Assembly (NCBI GenBank): GCA_023435985.1
Contig: JAEZKY010000238.1
Coordinates: 1 to 30,310 of the forward strand
DNA length: 30,310 nucleotides
Source of the DNA: Bacillota bacterium
GTDB taxonomy: Bacteria > Bacillota > Clostridia > Clostridiales > Clostridiaceae
Direction of reading: 5' to 3'
The position numbers and the translations under genes were made by a program. Below are positions 23,389-30,310 of this stretch, piece by piece (the stretch's first letter is position 1; each line of letters opens with the position of its first letter). The notes beneath the pieces are model-generated. The model saw only the letters and a list, made by a program, of their open reading frames with translations, was not told the origin of the DNA and searched no databases.

Positions 23389-24140
23389 CAATTTTCGCCT
23401 CCATTTACCAATCCAAGACCTGCTAACTCAGCTTTTGCATATGTTTCAAGGCCAATTATAATAACAACTGTAAGAATGCCTTCAATAATTGCAAGTGGAA
23501 CTTGTGTTGGTGCAAATACTGCAAGGAATTTGGCTGCTGATACCATAACACCACCATTTTCTGATGGATATGCAAGTGCAAGCTGAAAACTTGTTACACA
23601 ATAAGTAAATAAATCACCAAGTGATGCTGCCAAAAAAATACCTACATATTTATTAACCTTTAGCATTTTACATAATTTATATATTCCGTAAGAAACAAAT
23701 GGGCCTGCAATAGCCATAGAGAATGTATTTGCACCAAGAGTAGTTAATCCGCCATGAGCAAGCAAAATTGCTTGGAAAATAAGTACAATAATTCCTAAAA
23801 TACTAACTGCAGCTGGTCCAAATAATATTGCACCAAGCCCAGTACCTGTCATGTGTGAGCAGCTTCCTGTTACTGATGGAATCTTTAAAGATGACAGTAC
23901 AAAAATAAATGCACCTGCCATAGCCAAAATGGTAATTGATCTACGATGCTCGGATAATGTCTTCTTAATTGATAAATAGCCTGATACTAGAAATGGAACG
24001 CATATAACACCCCATATAATGCAAAATTGCGGTGGAAGATATCCTTCCATAATATGCATTGCATTTGCTGCTGGAGCTACTCCAAAGACTAAAGCAAATA
24101 CCGCCGCTAAAGCAACAATTCTCTTTTCTTTTTTATTCAT
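23388..24140 (-). CDS. cbiM: Cobalt ECF transporter component CbiM with signal peptide
   Basis: A 250-residue substrate-capture membrane protein. Residues 1-27 (ending GVAPAANA) are a signal peptide whose removal would expose MHIMEGYLPP, the metal-binding amino terminus in which Met1, the amide and His2 hold Co. Conserved segments PSVTGSCSHMTGTGLGAILFGP and HGGLTTLGANTFSMA follow. Unlike the CbiM at 15443-16438 it has no fused C-terminal part; the role is filled by separate cbiN. GGGGGAG lies 4 nt before the ATG. The cobalamin riboswitch of the operon points to cobalt. Confidence 0.93.
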   Translation of the reverse strand: MNKKEKRIVALAAVFALVFGVAPAANAMHIMEGYLPPQFCIIWGVICVPFLVSGYLSIKKTLSEHRRSITILAMAGAFIFVLSSLKIPSVTGSCSHMTGTGLGAILFGPAAVSILGIIVLIFQAILLAHGGLTTLGANTFSMAIAGPFVSYGIYKLCKMLKVNKYVGIFLAASLGDLFTYCVTSFQLALAYPSENGGVMVSAAKFLAVFAPTQVPLAIIEGILTVVIIIGLETYAKAELAGLGLVNGGEN

Positions 24141-24213
24141 TTTTCTCCCCCTCTAAAAGCTTCTAATATTTATCTAATTAAAAGCTAAATAATAAATATA
24201 TAAGTTCTTATTT

Positions 24214-24232
24214 GCAGCATAGCTGCTTTTTT
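24214..24232 (+). other. Small hairpin with T run in the cbiO-cbiM gap
   Basis: GCAGC-ATA-GCTGC followed by TTTTTT on the plus strand. It has terminator shape only for plus-strand (antisense) transcription; in the operon mRNA it is a short stem preceded by an A run. It lies in the 115-base gap between cbiO and cbiM. Function is unknown. Confidence 0.3.
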
Positions 24233-24255
24233 ATATGTATAGATAATTCCTAGCT

Positions 24256-25077
24256 TCAAAGTATTTCTTTAAATTCCTGTATACTTTTAGGATAAGCTTT
24301 TATATCTTTTAAAATCTGTTTTTCCACAAGAGATTCATAAACCTCGAGTAAAGTTGGTTGTTTCAAATTTGCCTCATTTAAAATTTCAATGTTTTGAAAA
24401 ATATCAAGCGGCGCTCCATCTGCAATAATTTTCCCTTCACTAAACACTAGAACTCTTTCAGCCCATCTATATGTAAAATCCACATCATGTGTAGAAATAA
24501 GCATTGTCCTTCCATTATCTCCAAGCTTTAACAAAACCTCTTCTAACATCATCGCATTTAAAGGATCTAATGCCGCCGTTGGTTCATCAAAAATTACAAT
24601 CTCTGATTTCATAGCAATAATGTCTGCAATACTAACTCGCTTCTTTTCTCCGCCACTTAAATAATGCGGTGGGCGATCCTTTAAGTGAGAAATATTCATA
24701 TATTCCAGTGCTTCATCAACTCGTTTTAATACTTCTTCTTTTGGAAGTTTTAAATTCATAGGTCCGAAGCCAACTTCAGCCTTAACTGTAGATGCAATAA
24801 TTTGGTTATCAGCATCCTGAAATACAATTCCTGTGTTTTTTCTAAGTTCATTTAAATTCTTTTTATTAATAATCATATCTCTATAAAAAATTTTTCCTTG
24901 CTCTGGGGTAAGTACTCCATCTATGTTTAAGAAAAATGTAGATTTCCCCGAACCGTTAGAACCAATTACAGCAATCTTCTCACCTTCATAAATATCTACA
25001 CTTACCCCTTCTAATGCAGGCTTTCCATTTCCGTAGGTATAATGTAAATCTTCGATTTTTAATATTAATTTCTTCAT
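24256..25077 (-). CDS. cbiO: Cobalt ECF transporter ATPase
   Basis: A 273-residue ECF A-component with Walker A GSNGSGKST (39-47), Q-loop VFQDADNQI, signature LSGGEKKR, Walker B IVIFDEP and H-loop STHDVDF. It has about 30 more C-terminal residues than the CbiO at 13890-14618. AAAGGA lies about 7 nt before the ATG. It starts 12 bases after the cbiQ stop codon. Gene order cbiQ-cbiO-cbiM-cbiN behind a B12 riboswitch identifies the substrate as cobalt. Confidence 0.92.
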   Translation of the reverse strand: MKKLILKIEDLHYTYGNGKPALEGVSVDIYEGEKIAVIGSNGSGKSTFFLNIDGVLTPEQGKIFYRDMIINKKNLNELRKNTGIVFQDADNQIIASTVKAEVGFGPMNLKLPKEEVLKRVDEALEYMNISHLKDRPPHYLSGGEKKRVSIADIIAMKSEIVIFDEPTAALDPLNAMMLEEVLLKLGDNGRTMLISTHDVDFTYRWAERVLVFSEGKIIADGAPLDIFQNIEILNEANLKQPTLLEVYESLVEKQILKDIKAYPKSIQEFKEIL

Positions 25078-25089
25078 AATCGTTCCTTT

Positions 25090-25992
25090 CTATCTTGTAA
25101 AGCTCCAAAGCAACATCAAAAAAATTATAAATGCTGCTGCGACAATAATCTGTATTGCATCTACCTTTTTATCTTCTTCTAAAAATACAAGATTTCCGTC
25201 ATAGCATCTAGCTTCCATAGCATCATAATAAGCATTTGCTTTCTTAAGTGAAATAATAAGCATGTTACTTGCTATACTTCCAAATGTATAACAAGAAGTT
25301 TTAAAATCGCAATAGCCTTGACGTGACTTTGCAGAATTTTTCATTTTGGCTGATACGTCCATTAAAATAAATATGTAGCGATAAATAAGGCTCATCAATT
25401 CTAAAATAATCTTTGGTACATATACTTTGTGTAACACATAAATAATCTCAGAGGTTGGAGTTGATAATGTCATCATCTGCAGAGCGCTGATTGCTGCAAA
25501 AATTTTTAAAATCAAAAAAGTCATTTTCTTAAGCTGACTAATTGAAGTAAAAACATAGCAAAATCCAAGATATAAGTTATACTGTCCTATTGGCTGCTTT
25601 GAAAAATCAATTGCAATAGTAATAGTGCTAAGTAAAATAAATGTAATTGGAATTGCTAGTATTGATAAGTATTCAATTAATGGAATCTCTCCTTTAATAA
25701 CTGTAACATATGCCATTGCAAGTATTACTACAATAGATACGTATGGATTATCAAATACAATACAGAGAATTAGTATTAGAATTGATAGATATACTTTAAA
25801 TACAGCATTCCATTTTCTAATTTTTGAAGCATAAGCATAAAAATCAATTGAATATCCTTCCTCATGTTTATGTCCAATTTTATGCTTGTGATGATGTGTC
25901 CACTCTTTATAAGCATGCCTATTTTGATGTTTCCATCTTAAAAAAAAGGCAACTACCAGAAGAATAACACATAGAATAATAATTTCTTTCAT
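25090..25992 (-). CDS. cbiQ: Cobalt ECF transporter T-component with His-rich N-terminal extension
   Basis: A 300-residue membrane scaffold. An extra N-terminal helix (about residues 1-18) is followed by a His-rich basic segment (WKHQNRHAYKEWTHHHKHKI, then GHKHEEG). Then come the usual T-component helices and the coupling motifs SAKSRQGY and AMEARCYDG. The CbiQ at 14623-15417 has no such His cluster, which could buffer or pre-bind metal. ATG at 25992 has AAGGAG 7 nt upstream; the in-frame ATG at 26010 has none. It is the first gene after the riboswitch. Confidence 0.9.
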   Translation of the reverse strand: MKEIIILCVILLVVAFFLRWKHQNRHAYKEWTHHHKHKIGHKHEEGYSIDFYAYASKIRKWNAVFKVYLSILILILCIVFDNPYVSIVVILAMAYVTVIKGEIPLIEYLSILAIPITFILLSTITIAIDFSKQPIGQYNLYLGFCYVFTSISQLKKMTFLILKIFAAISALQMMTLSTPTSEIIYVLHKVYVPKIILELMSLIYRYIFILMDVSAKMKNSAKSRQGYCDFKTSCYTFGSIASNMLIISLKKANAYYDAMEARCYDGNLVFLEEDKKVDAIQIIVAAAFIIFLMLLWSFTR

Positions 25993-26080
25993 CTCACATC
26001 TCCTTTGCATTTTTATCTACATGCAGGTTATCTAACCATATGTCTATATTAAACTCCAACTTTAACCTTTAATCCTATAC

Positions 26081-26118
26081 AAAATAAAAAGTCCTTCTAA
26101 CACAAGCGTTAAAAAGAC
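26081..26118 (-). terminator. Intrinsic terminator between the B12 riboswitch and cbiQ
   Basis: On the minus strand GTCTTTTTAAC pairs with GTTAGAAGGAC (11 pairs, some G-U) across GCTTGT and is followed by TTTTTATTTT. It lies about 145 bases after the aptamer and 90 before cbiQ, the place for the expression platform, so B12-bound RNA would be expected to end here. Confidence 0.75.
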
Positions 26119-26135
26119 ATAATAATAAAACATAT

Positions 26136-26168
26136 TTATTCATATAAAACATGCAAATAAATTTTCAT
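26136..26168 (-). CDS. Possible 10-residue leader peptide in the riboswitch leader
   Basis: GAGGGAG lies 7 nt before an ATG that opens the short frame MKIYLHVLYE and stops 18 bases before the terminator stem. The ribosome site is good and the position suggestive, but a frame this short may be chance. Confidence 0.25.
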   Translation of the reverse strand: MKIYLHVLYE

Positions 26169-26261
26169 TAAAACGCTCCCTCTATCACTCGTAGAGTTTA
26201 GTCGTATTCAAAAAATAACAAGCCCAAACGCTCTCCTATTTCTTTCCTATTCCTTTGGTGC

Positions 26262-26431
26262 AAAACATAGGCAGGTCTTCTGACTTAAGAATTATCATCT
26301 GAATACGCCTTCCCTATTTCTAAGTGGCATAATATATTCAAACTCCTCCAATACAGCTACGGGATAGTTTAGGATTCTCACCTAATTCCCTTTTAATTAA
26401 TCAAACTTTATTTTAATCAAACCTATGTTTT
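26262..26431 (-). ncRNA. Cobalamin (B12) riboswitch aptamer
   Basis: The minus strand shows the B12 box (AGTCAGAAGACCTGCC, ending near 26270). The 5' part has GGGAATTAGGTGAGAATCC and the middle has TATGCCACT followed by AATAGGGAAGGCGTATTCAG, in the family order. The closing stem P1 is AAAACATAGG (26422-26431) with CCTATGTTTT (26262-26271), 10 pairs. It sits between a strong promoter and the cobalt ECF operon, with an intrinsic terminator at 26081-26118. Adenosylcobalamin or a related corrinoid is expected to shut down cobalt import. Confidence 0.95.
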
Positions 26432-26466
26432 CTTATTAAATTTTACTTTCTCAACTATGTTTTTAA

Positions 26467-26496
26467 ATTATACCATAAATTGTTTATGAAAACCAA
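26467..26496 (-). promoter_or_regulatory. Promoter of the cobalt operon leader
   Basis: TTGGTT (26491-26496), 18 bases, TATAAT (26467-26472) on the minus strand, about 35 bases before the first paired base of the riboswitch. The -35 box is only 25 bases from the stop codon of the binding-protein gene, with no terminator between, so read-through from that gene into the riboswitch is possible. Confidence 0.75.
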
Positions 26497-26520
26497 TGAA
26501 AGTTTTTTATTATATAAATT

Positions 26521-27417
26521 TTATTCTTTTTCCAAACATTGATATATTTGATCTAAATTATATCTCATAGCTTCTATATAATCCTTATCATCTTCTTTTG
26601 ATTCTAACGTTAATATTGGTACAACAGTAGCTCCAACTTCATTAGCCAAAGTTTCTGAAACCTTCGGACTAGCAAGTTCCTCTGAAAAGACAGTTTTTAT
26701 ATTATTTTCTCTGCAGAAATTAACCAAATCCTCCAATTGTTTAGGAGTCGGTTCCCCTTCAGCAAATAAATTTTCTACTGATTTTTGTGTTAATCCGAAA
26801 TCCCTGCATAGATATCCAAAGGCAGCATGTCCAGTTATAAAATCCTTTTTGCTTAGTTTGTCAAACTTAGGCTGATATTCATTATATAAATCCTCTAATT
26901 CACCTTTAAATTTATTATAATTTTCTTCATAATAATCTTTATTCTTTTCATCTAATTTAACTAAAGTATTTTTTATATTTTCAGATTGTATTTCTGCATT
27001 CTTTAAACTAAGCCAACTGTGAGGGTCAATAGCATCATCTTCTTTCCTAGCTTGTACCCCTTCACTAGAGTCTACAATAAGTATATCTTTATCCTTAATA
27101 GTCTCATTGACCTTATCAGACCATGTCTCCATACCTAAACCATTATAAATAAAAGCCTTTCCTTTAGTTAATTCCTCAAAATCCTTAGTTTTAGGCTCAT
27201 AATCATGCGGCTCTACGTTATCTGGAACTAAACAAGTAACGTCTGCTTTATCTCCTGCAATCTCTTCCGTAAATTCCTTTAGTGGATATATAGAAACCAC
27301 AATACTTAGCTTACCGTCTTCTGTCTTTTGCGCTGTAGTTTTTGTATCAGTTCCACATCCTACTAATGTAATACCAATTAAGCTGGCTAAAACTCCTGAA
27401 ATAATTTTCTTTTTCAC
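26521..27417 (-). CDS. Zinc/manganese-type ABC substrate-binding lipoprotein (ZnuA/TroA family)
   Basis: A 298-residue lipoprotein that binds a divalent metal. The signal peptide ends LVGC (Cys21). Mature start IVVSIYPLKEFTEEIAGDKA is typical of cluster A-I. Three His ligands are in place: His71 (NVEPHDYEP), His133 (IDPHSWLS) and His197 (TGHAAFGYL). The usual fourth ligand Asp (LDP-type motif) appears as Glu272 (ILTLESK). No His-rich loop is present, unlike many ZnuA proteins. The start is GTG at 27417 with GGAGG 6 nt upstream; an ATG 42 bases further up lies at the predicted transcription start. No permease or ATPase gene is adjacent. Confidence 0.85.
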   Translation of the reverse strand: MKKKIISGVLASLIGITLVGCGTDTKTTAQKTEDGKLSIVVSIYPLKEFTEEIAGDKADVTCLVPDNVEPHDYEPKTKDFEELTKGKAFIYNGLGMETWSDKVNETIKDKDILIVDSSEGVQARKEDDAIDPHSWLSLKNAEIQSENIKNTLVKLDEKNKDYYEENYNKFKGELEDLYNEYQPKFDKLSKKDFITGHAAFGYLCRDFGLTQKSVENLFAEGEPTPKQLEDLVNFCRENNIKTVFSEELASPKVSETLANEVGATVVPILTLESKEDDKDYIEAMRYNLDQIYQCLEKE

Positions 27418-27429
27418 ATCGCACCTCCA

Positions 27430-27494
27430 TATGCATATGATTTGCATTTGCATTTTCATTTAATAATATTACTATTCCAGCTTAAATATGTCAA
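27430..27494 (-). promoter_or_regulatory. Promoter of the metal-binding lipoprotein gene with ATGCAAATG repeats
   Basis: Perfect TTGACA (27489-27494), 17 bases, TAATAT (27466-27471) on the minus strand; the start site should fall near 27459. From there to 27430 the sequence repeats ATG-A/C-AA and ends in CATATGCATATG, a 12-base palindrome just before the ribosome site. A metal regulator (Zur- or Fur-like) could bind here; the sequence is not a clear match to a known box. Confidence 0.65.
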
Positions 27495-27549
27495 TACCAA
27501 CTAAAAATAACCTAGCTATTTATGATAAAATATAAATACTGCAGAATGT

Positions 27550-27585
27550 AAAAAGAAGCAGTACTTTTTAGTATAACTTCTTTTT
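27550..27585 (-). terminator. Terminator-like hairpin after the kinase-like gene
   Basis: AAAAAGAAG (27550-27558) and CTTCTTTTT (27577-27585) pair, with an inner TACT/AGTA stem and a TTTT loop. The U-rich 3' arm gives it terminator form on either strand. It separates the kinase-like gene from the binding-protein promoter. A second hairpin (27611-27638) lies closer to the stop codon. Confidence 0.55.
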
Positions 27586-27610
27586 TATGCTTTAAAAATA
27601 TTATATTTTT

Positions 27611-27638
27611 AGCAGGATATAAATTATAATATCCTGCT
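27611..27638. repeat. Perfect inverted repeat behind the kinase-like gene
   Basis: AGCAGGATAT (27611-27620) and ATATCCTGCT (27629-27638) with an 8-base loop, 7 bases after the stop codon. No U run follows on the minus strand, so it may protect the 3' end of the mRNA or act together with the terminator at 27550-27585. Confidence 0.5.
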
Positions 27639-27644
27639 TTATAT

Positions 27645-28130
27645 TTACTTAGAATGATAATATTTTGATCTGACTTCATTTGTAAAACCATAATCGATAA
27701 TAACAGGTTTTCCTTTTATTATTCCCCAATTATTTTTTCGCTCGAAGTCACCTAGTAGCAAATCATAATTTCTTCGTATATTCTGCATTTTTTCTAAGCT
27801 TCTTAGTTCATTTTTATCGGAAACTTTAAAATAATTACATATATCTAAAATACTATTTACTCGCTTTGCTTTTTCCATTATTAAATAGTTAAAATCCTCC
27901 GATACTTGTATGACCTTTGCAAATAAATCCGATTTGTCACAACACGAAATTTTATACTCATTCTTATTTTGTGCAATACCAGCTTTATTTTTTGCTATTT
28001 TAATTACATAACCATTACCCAAATCAAATACATCCCTGCAGGAACCAGAACCAATATAGTTATAATATCCTTTTTGCATATTTAATATAATTTGATTAAA
28101 TACACCTGTCATTAAAAACACCTGCTTCAT
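27645..28130 (-). CDS. Miniature protein-kinase-like protein
   Basis: A 161-residue protein with the outline of a kinase fold but far below normal length. It has a Gly-rich loop IGSGSCRDVFDLG (26-38), VIK with Lys44, a Glu at 58 as possible partner, a hinge-like YLIMEKA (82-88), a catalytic-loop-like LLLGDFERKNNWG (124-136) and VIIDYGF (143-149) in the place of DFG. Most of the C-terminal lobe after the DFG-like motif is missing, so activity is uncertain. The start is unsure: ATG at 28130 has a weak AGAG, and the frame stays open to an ATG at 28181 with no ribosome site. Related small kinase-like proteins occur in phages and plasmids. Neighbours give no pathway. Confidence 0.6.
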   Translation of the reverse strand: MKQVFLMTGVFNQIILNMQKGYYNYIGSGSCRDVFDLGNGYVIKIAKNKAGIAQNKNEYKISCCDKSDLFAKVIQVSEDFNYLIMEKAKRVNSILDICNYFKVSDKNELRSLEKMQNIRRNYDLLLGDFERKNNWGIIKGKPVIIDYGFTNEVRSKYYHSK

Positions 28131-28291
28131 GATAATCTCTTTATAGTCTTTAGTAAACATCTTGCATATTATCTTATTCATTCTGCAGGTGATTGGTTCA
28201 TTTATAATAAAAGCCCATTACGTTTTCTAGCGAACTCTTATTAAGTGCCTTAAAAACATTAATGGACAAAAATTACATATATTAAGTTTGC

Positions 28292-29242
28292 TTAATCAGC
28301 ATGTGGGTAGGCACTAGTATCCCATGAATGATCCGAACTTATTTCATCATCAGTTAAATTATAATAATCATATCGCAAAACATTCTCATAAGAAGATACT
28401 GGATCATCCCAGGTACAGTCTACATGACGCCACTTGCCATCTATATATACCAAATTCCATGCATGATCTTCTCCACCAGCTGTTCCTGCTACAACCATAG
28501 ATTTAATGCCAGCTGTAGTAAACATTTTTTGTGCAAGGAGAGCATATCCCTCACAAACTCCTGTATGTTTAATTAATGTATTGTATGGATCAAATATAGA
28601 GTAAGATTGATCATAACTAGTATTATTAATTATCCAATCGTGTATAGCACGTTCCTTTTGAGACTGACTCATACCATCTGGGGTAATAGATGCAAGTATT
28701 TCTTTTACTCTTTCATCTAAATCAGCCACCATTTCTGCTGTCATCTTATAAGTACAAGTAATTTGCATGTTAATTGGGCCAGAACCATAACTAGACATAT
28801 CTACTTTATAATCTGATACATTGTACATTTCATATGGATTTGTAATCTTCAGCTTATTTATCGCGGATTCTATGACACTTTTTACACCATTCATATTTAT
28901 ATCACTGCTTGAACATTGTATATTAAAGGTTGGATTTTCAACACTGACATTTTTCAATATTTCTTGGCTTATTATATCACTGGCTGAATTTGTCCAAGCT
29001 CCACTGCTATTTAAATAATATCCATCAATAGATGTATCGTGTGCCATATAACCATTTGAATAAAAATAATACCAATTTTTATCTATTAATCTCCATCCAG
29101 TAGCCCAGCCTGACCCCTCAGTATACCACCATCCACTACTGTTACTTTTCCACTCTGCATTTGCTCCAATTGGATTCAGCGCTACCACTGAAACTGCTAT
29201 TAATGCACTTGATATTAATTTTGTCAACTTTAATTTCTTCAT
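28292..29242 (-). CDS. Secreted transglutaminase-like protein with cell-wall-binding repeats
   Basis: A 316-residue exported protein. The signal peptide spans 1-29 (cleavage near ANA-E). Residues ~30-85 hold two to three choline-binding-like wall repeats (SGWWYTEGSGWATGWRLIDK, then NWYYFYSNGYMA and GYYLNSSGAW). The C-terminal half is a transglutaminase-like cysteine fold with the triad Cys230 (HTGVCEGYA), His260 (GEDHAWN) and Asp275 (HVDCTWDDP). Such proteins act as proteases or cross-linkers at the wall; the reaction is not known for this group. ATG at 29242 has GGGGAGG 7 nt upstream, whereas the in-frame ATG at 29260 lacks one. A perfect TACCAA-TTC-TTGGTA repeat (29283-29297) lies just upstream and may be an operator. 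Confidence 0.88.
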   Translation of the reverse strand: MKKLKLTKLISSALIAVSVVALNPIGANAEWKSNSSGWWYTEGSGWATGWRLIDKNWYYFYSNGYMAHDTSIDGYYLNSSGAWTNSASDIISQEILKNVSVENPTFNIQCSSSDINMNGVKSVIESAINKLKITNPYEMYNVSDYKVDMSSYGSGPINMQITCTYKMTAEMVADLDERVKEILASITPDGMSQSQKERAIHDWIINNTSYDQSYSIFDPYNTLIKHTGVCEGYALLAQKMFTTAGIKSMVVAGTAGGEDHAWNLVYIDGKWRHVDCTWDDPVSSYENVLRYDYYNLTDDEISSDHSWDTSAYPHAD

Positions 29243-29412
29243 CTGTTTGCCTCCCCTCATACATTTGTATAATATAATTTTATACCAATTCTTGGTACTA
29301 TTTAATATAAAATTTTATAAAGAAACAGTTACAAAATTATTATCGATACCTATTAGTTTTCTCTTCAATGTTGCTTTCTTCCATATTAGGATAAACAAAC
29401 ATAAACTCACTT

Positions 29413-30027
29413 TTATTTCTGCACTATATAATCTACATACCCCTGCTTTATGTTTTCACCCTCAAATATTCTTTCTAAAACTCTATTTTCTTTAAAGATT
29501 ATTTTCATATCCTTAAAGTATTCTTCGGCTTCTTCAATACCGTAATAAGCATGAACAATTTTTTCTCCATCCTCAACCTGCAAAAATTCCCCCTTACCAA
29601 CCTTTTCTCCTTGTCCAAAATTTTCATCATTTATGGTAAGAAAATTTATAAAACAAATTCCTCCTGGTTTTAAAACTCTTTTTATCTCTTTTACAGCTTT
29701 TAATATATCCTCTTTCTTCATATGAAAAATTGTATTATAAGAATAAATATAGCTAATTGTTTCATCTTCAAAAGGAAGTTTTCTTATATCTCCCTTAGTA
29801 ATATTAAGTTCAACATTATGTTCTTTAGAAAATTTTTTAGCTTTTTCGATTTGAGAGTCATTAAATTCAATTCCATATGTCTTATATCCATATTCTGAAA
29901 AAAGTGCAAGTGGCGGACAATTTCCTCCCGCTCCACAATCCAAGACACTTTTTTCTAAATCAATCTCATTATTATTGCAATAATTTAAAAATTTATATAG
30001 CTGCGTTTGTCTAAATATCAATTTCAT
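29413..30027 (-). CDS. Class I SAM-dependent methyltransferase
   Basis: A 204-residue methyltransferase of the Methyltransf_11/25 type. Motif I is VLDCGAGGNCPPL (28-40), the acidic end of strand 2 is YGIEFNDSQ, motif II is KGDIRKLPFEDETISYIYSY, and the post-motif is IKRVLKPGG. The substrate is unknown. GGAGG lies 6 nt before the ATG. It is separated from the transglutaminase-like gene by 170 bases and appears to be a single-gene unit. Confidence 0.88.
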   Translation of the reverse strand: MKLIFRQTQLYKFLNYCNNNEIDLEKSVLDCGAGGNCPPLALFSEYGYKTYGIEFNDSQIEKAKKFSKEHNVELNITKGDIRKLPFEDETISYIYSYNTIFHMKKEDILKAVKEIKRVLKPGGICFINFLTINDENFGQGEKVGKGEFLQVEDGEKIVHAYYGIEEAEEYFKDMKIIFKENRVLERIFEGENIKQGYVDYIVQK

Positions 30028-30191
30028 AAAAATCCTCCATTAATTTAAAGAGTAACTTAAAAAATTCCAATAATTCTCTTAAGAATAATATACTCGTGCT
30101 GCTGATTTATATCAAGAGTATACATATCTTCAATAAAAATCTCACTAAGATAATGCAATTATAAACGCCATATTATTATAGATAAGTAAGT

Positions 30192-30310
30192 AACCACCCG
30201 CTCAGCGGGTGGCTTTTATTATGCCCTCTAAGGGCACGTTACCAGCAAATGCCTAAAGGCATCTATTGATTCCGCCAACCGCATTTAGCTCTCTAGCAAC
30301 CCTTAAAAGG
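30192..30310 (-). ncRNA. Hairpin cluster at window edge, possible IS605/TnpB-associated RNA end
   Basis: Read on the minus strand: a unique stretch with GCGGTTGGCGGAATCAATAG, then hairpins ATGCC-TTTA-GGCAT (30249-30262), TGCCCT-TAG-AGGGCA (30222-30236) and a GC-rich CCACCCGC-TGA-GCGGGTGG (30194-30212). This block is much richer in GC than its surroundings. A string of short stems ending in a strong GC hairpin is the look of the right end and omega-RNA of IS200/IS605 elements, whose tnpB would lie outside the window. That identity is a guess from form. The 165 bases between the methyltransferase start and this block hold nothing I can name. Confidence 0.35.

Noticed and set aside
28259..28291. 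Terminator after the transglutaminase-like gene (ATTAAG-CAAA-CTTAAT)
   Set aside because: Six AT-rich pairs and a U run some distance away are too weak to claim.
1..30310. tRNA, rRNA or CRISPR array
   Set aside because: No cloverleaf-like GC-rich segment with a T-loop motif, no rRNA-like block and no regularly spaced short direct repeats were seen on reading both strands.

Overview
The window is an AT-rich, low-GC Gram-positive sequence whose gene content points to an anaerobic Clostridium (sensu stricto). Evidence: strong AGGAGG-type ribosome sites, DUF3842, HypB, ECF-type cobalt and nickel transporters, lipobox lipoproteins, choline-binding-like wall repeats, and Firmicute-style TTGACA/TATAAT promoters. 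Nearly everything reads on the minus strand. Only a DUF3842 gene and rpiA read on the plus strand. I saw no tRNA, rRNA or CRISPR array.

Layout from left to right. (1) 1-1970: a MarR-controlled efflux-adaptor operon (marR, a lipoprotein HlyD-type adaptor, then a second membrane-anchored adaptor cut by the window edge). (2) 2042-3211: an autoregulated SdpR/SdpI-type pair with two matching palindromic operators and a small membrane-peptide frame without a start codon behind it. (3) 3250-6404: a four-gene OpuB/OpuC-type osmoprotectant (glycine betaine/choline) ABC transporter. (4) 6830-12076: a secreted 1748-residue GH81 endo-beta-1,3-glucanase with five discoidin-type carbohydrate modules and three FIVAR-like spacers. 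A run of inverted repeats separates it from a YdjC/ChbG-type deacetylase and a GNAT acetyltransferase. (5) 13890-17298: hypB followed by cbiM-cbiQ-cbiO. This is most likely a nickel uptake and insertion unit, and cbiM has its own promoter, a structured leader and a terminator. (6) 17303-18523: decayed coding fragments around a DUF3842 gene and a MerR-type promoter. (7) 18545-22193: nrdA-nrdB, class Ia ribonucleotide reductase, behind a pair of NrdR boxes; rpiA is divergent. (8) 23065-26496: cbiQ-cbiO-cbiM-cbiN cobalt transporter behind a cobalamin riboswitch with a downstream intrinsic terminator. (9) 26521-30027: an orphan zinc/manganese-type binding lipoprotein, a miniature kinase-like protein, a secreted transglutaminase-like wall protein and a methyltransferase. 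(10) 30192-30310: a cluster of hairpins at the window edge that may be the non-coding end of an IS605/TnpB-type element.

How it fits together: the strongest theme is transition metals. Two separate ECF metal importers lie within 13 kb. One is tied to nickel through HypB and the other to cobalt through the B12 riboswitch, and a separate metal-binding lipoprotein sits next to the second. The most interesting unexplained element is the leader RNA of the nickel-type cbiM (16464-16630). It starts at a good promoter, carries two hairpins with the same CC-ACGAR-GG loop, and ends in an intrinsic terminator whose 5' arm is the second hairpin. This is the layout of a riboswitch, and I cannot assign it to a class with confidence.
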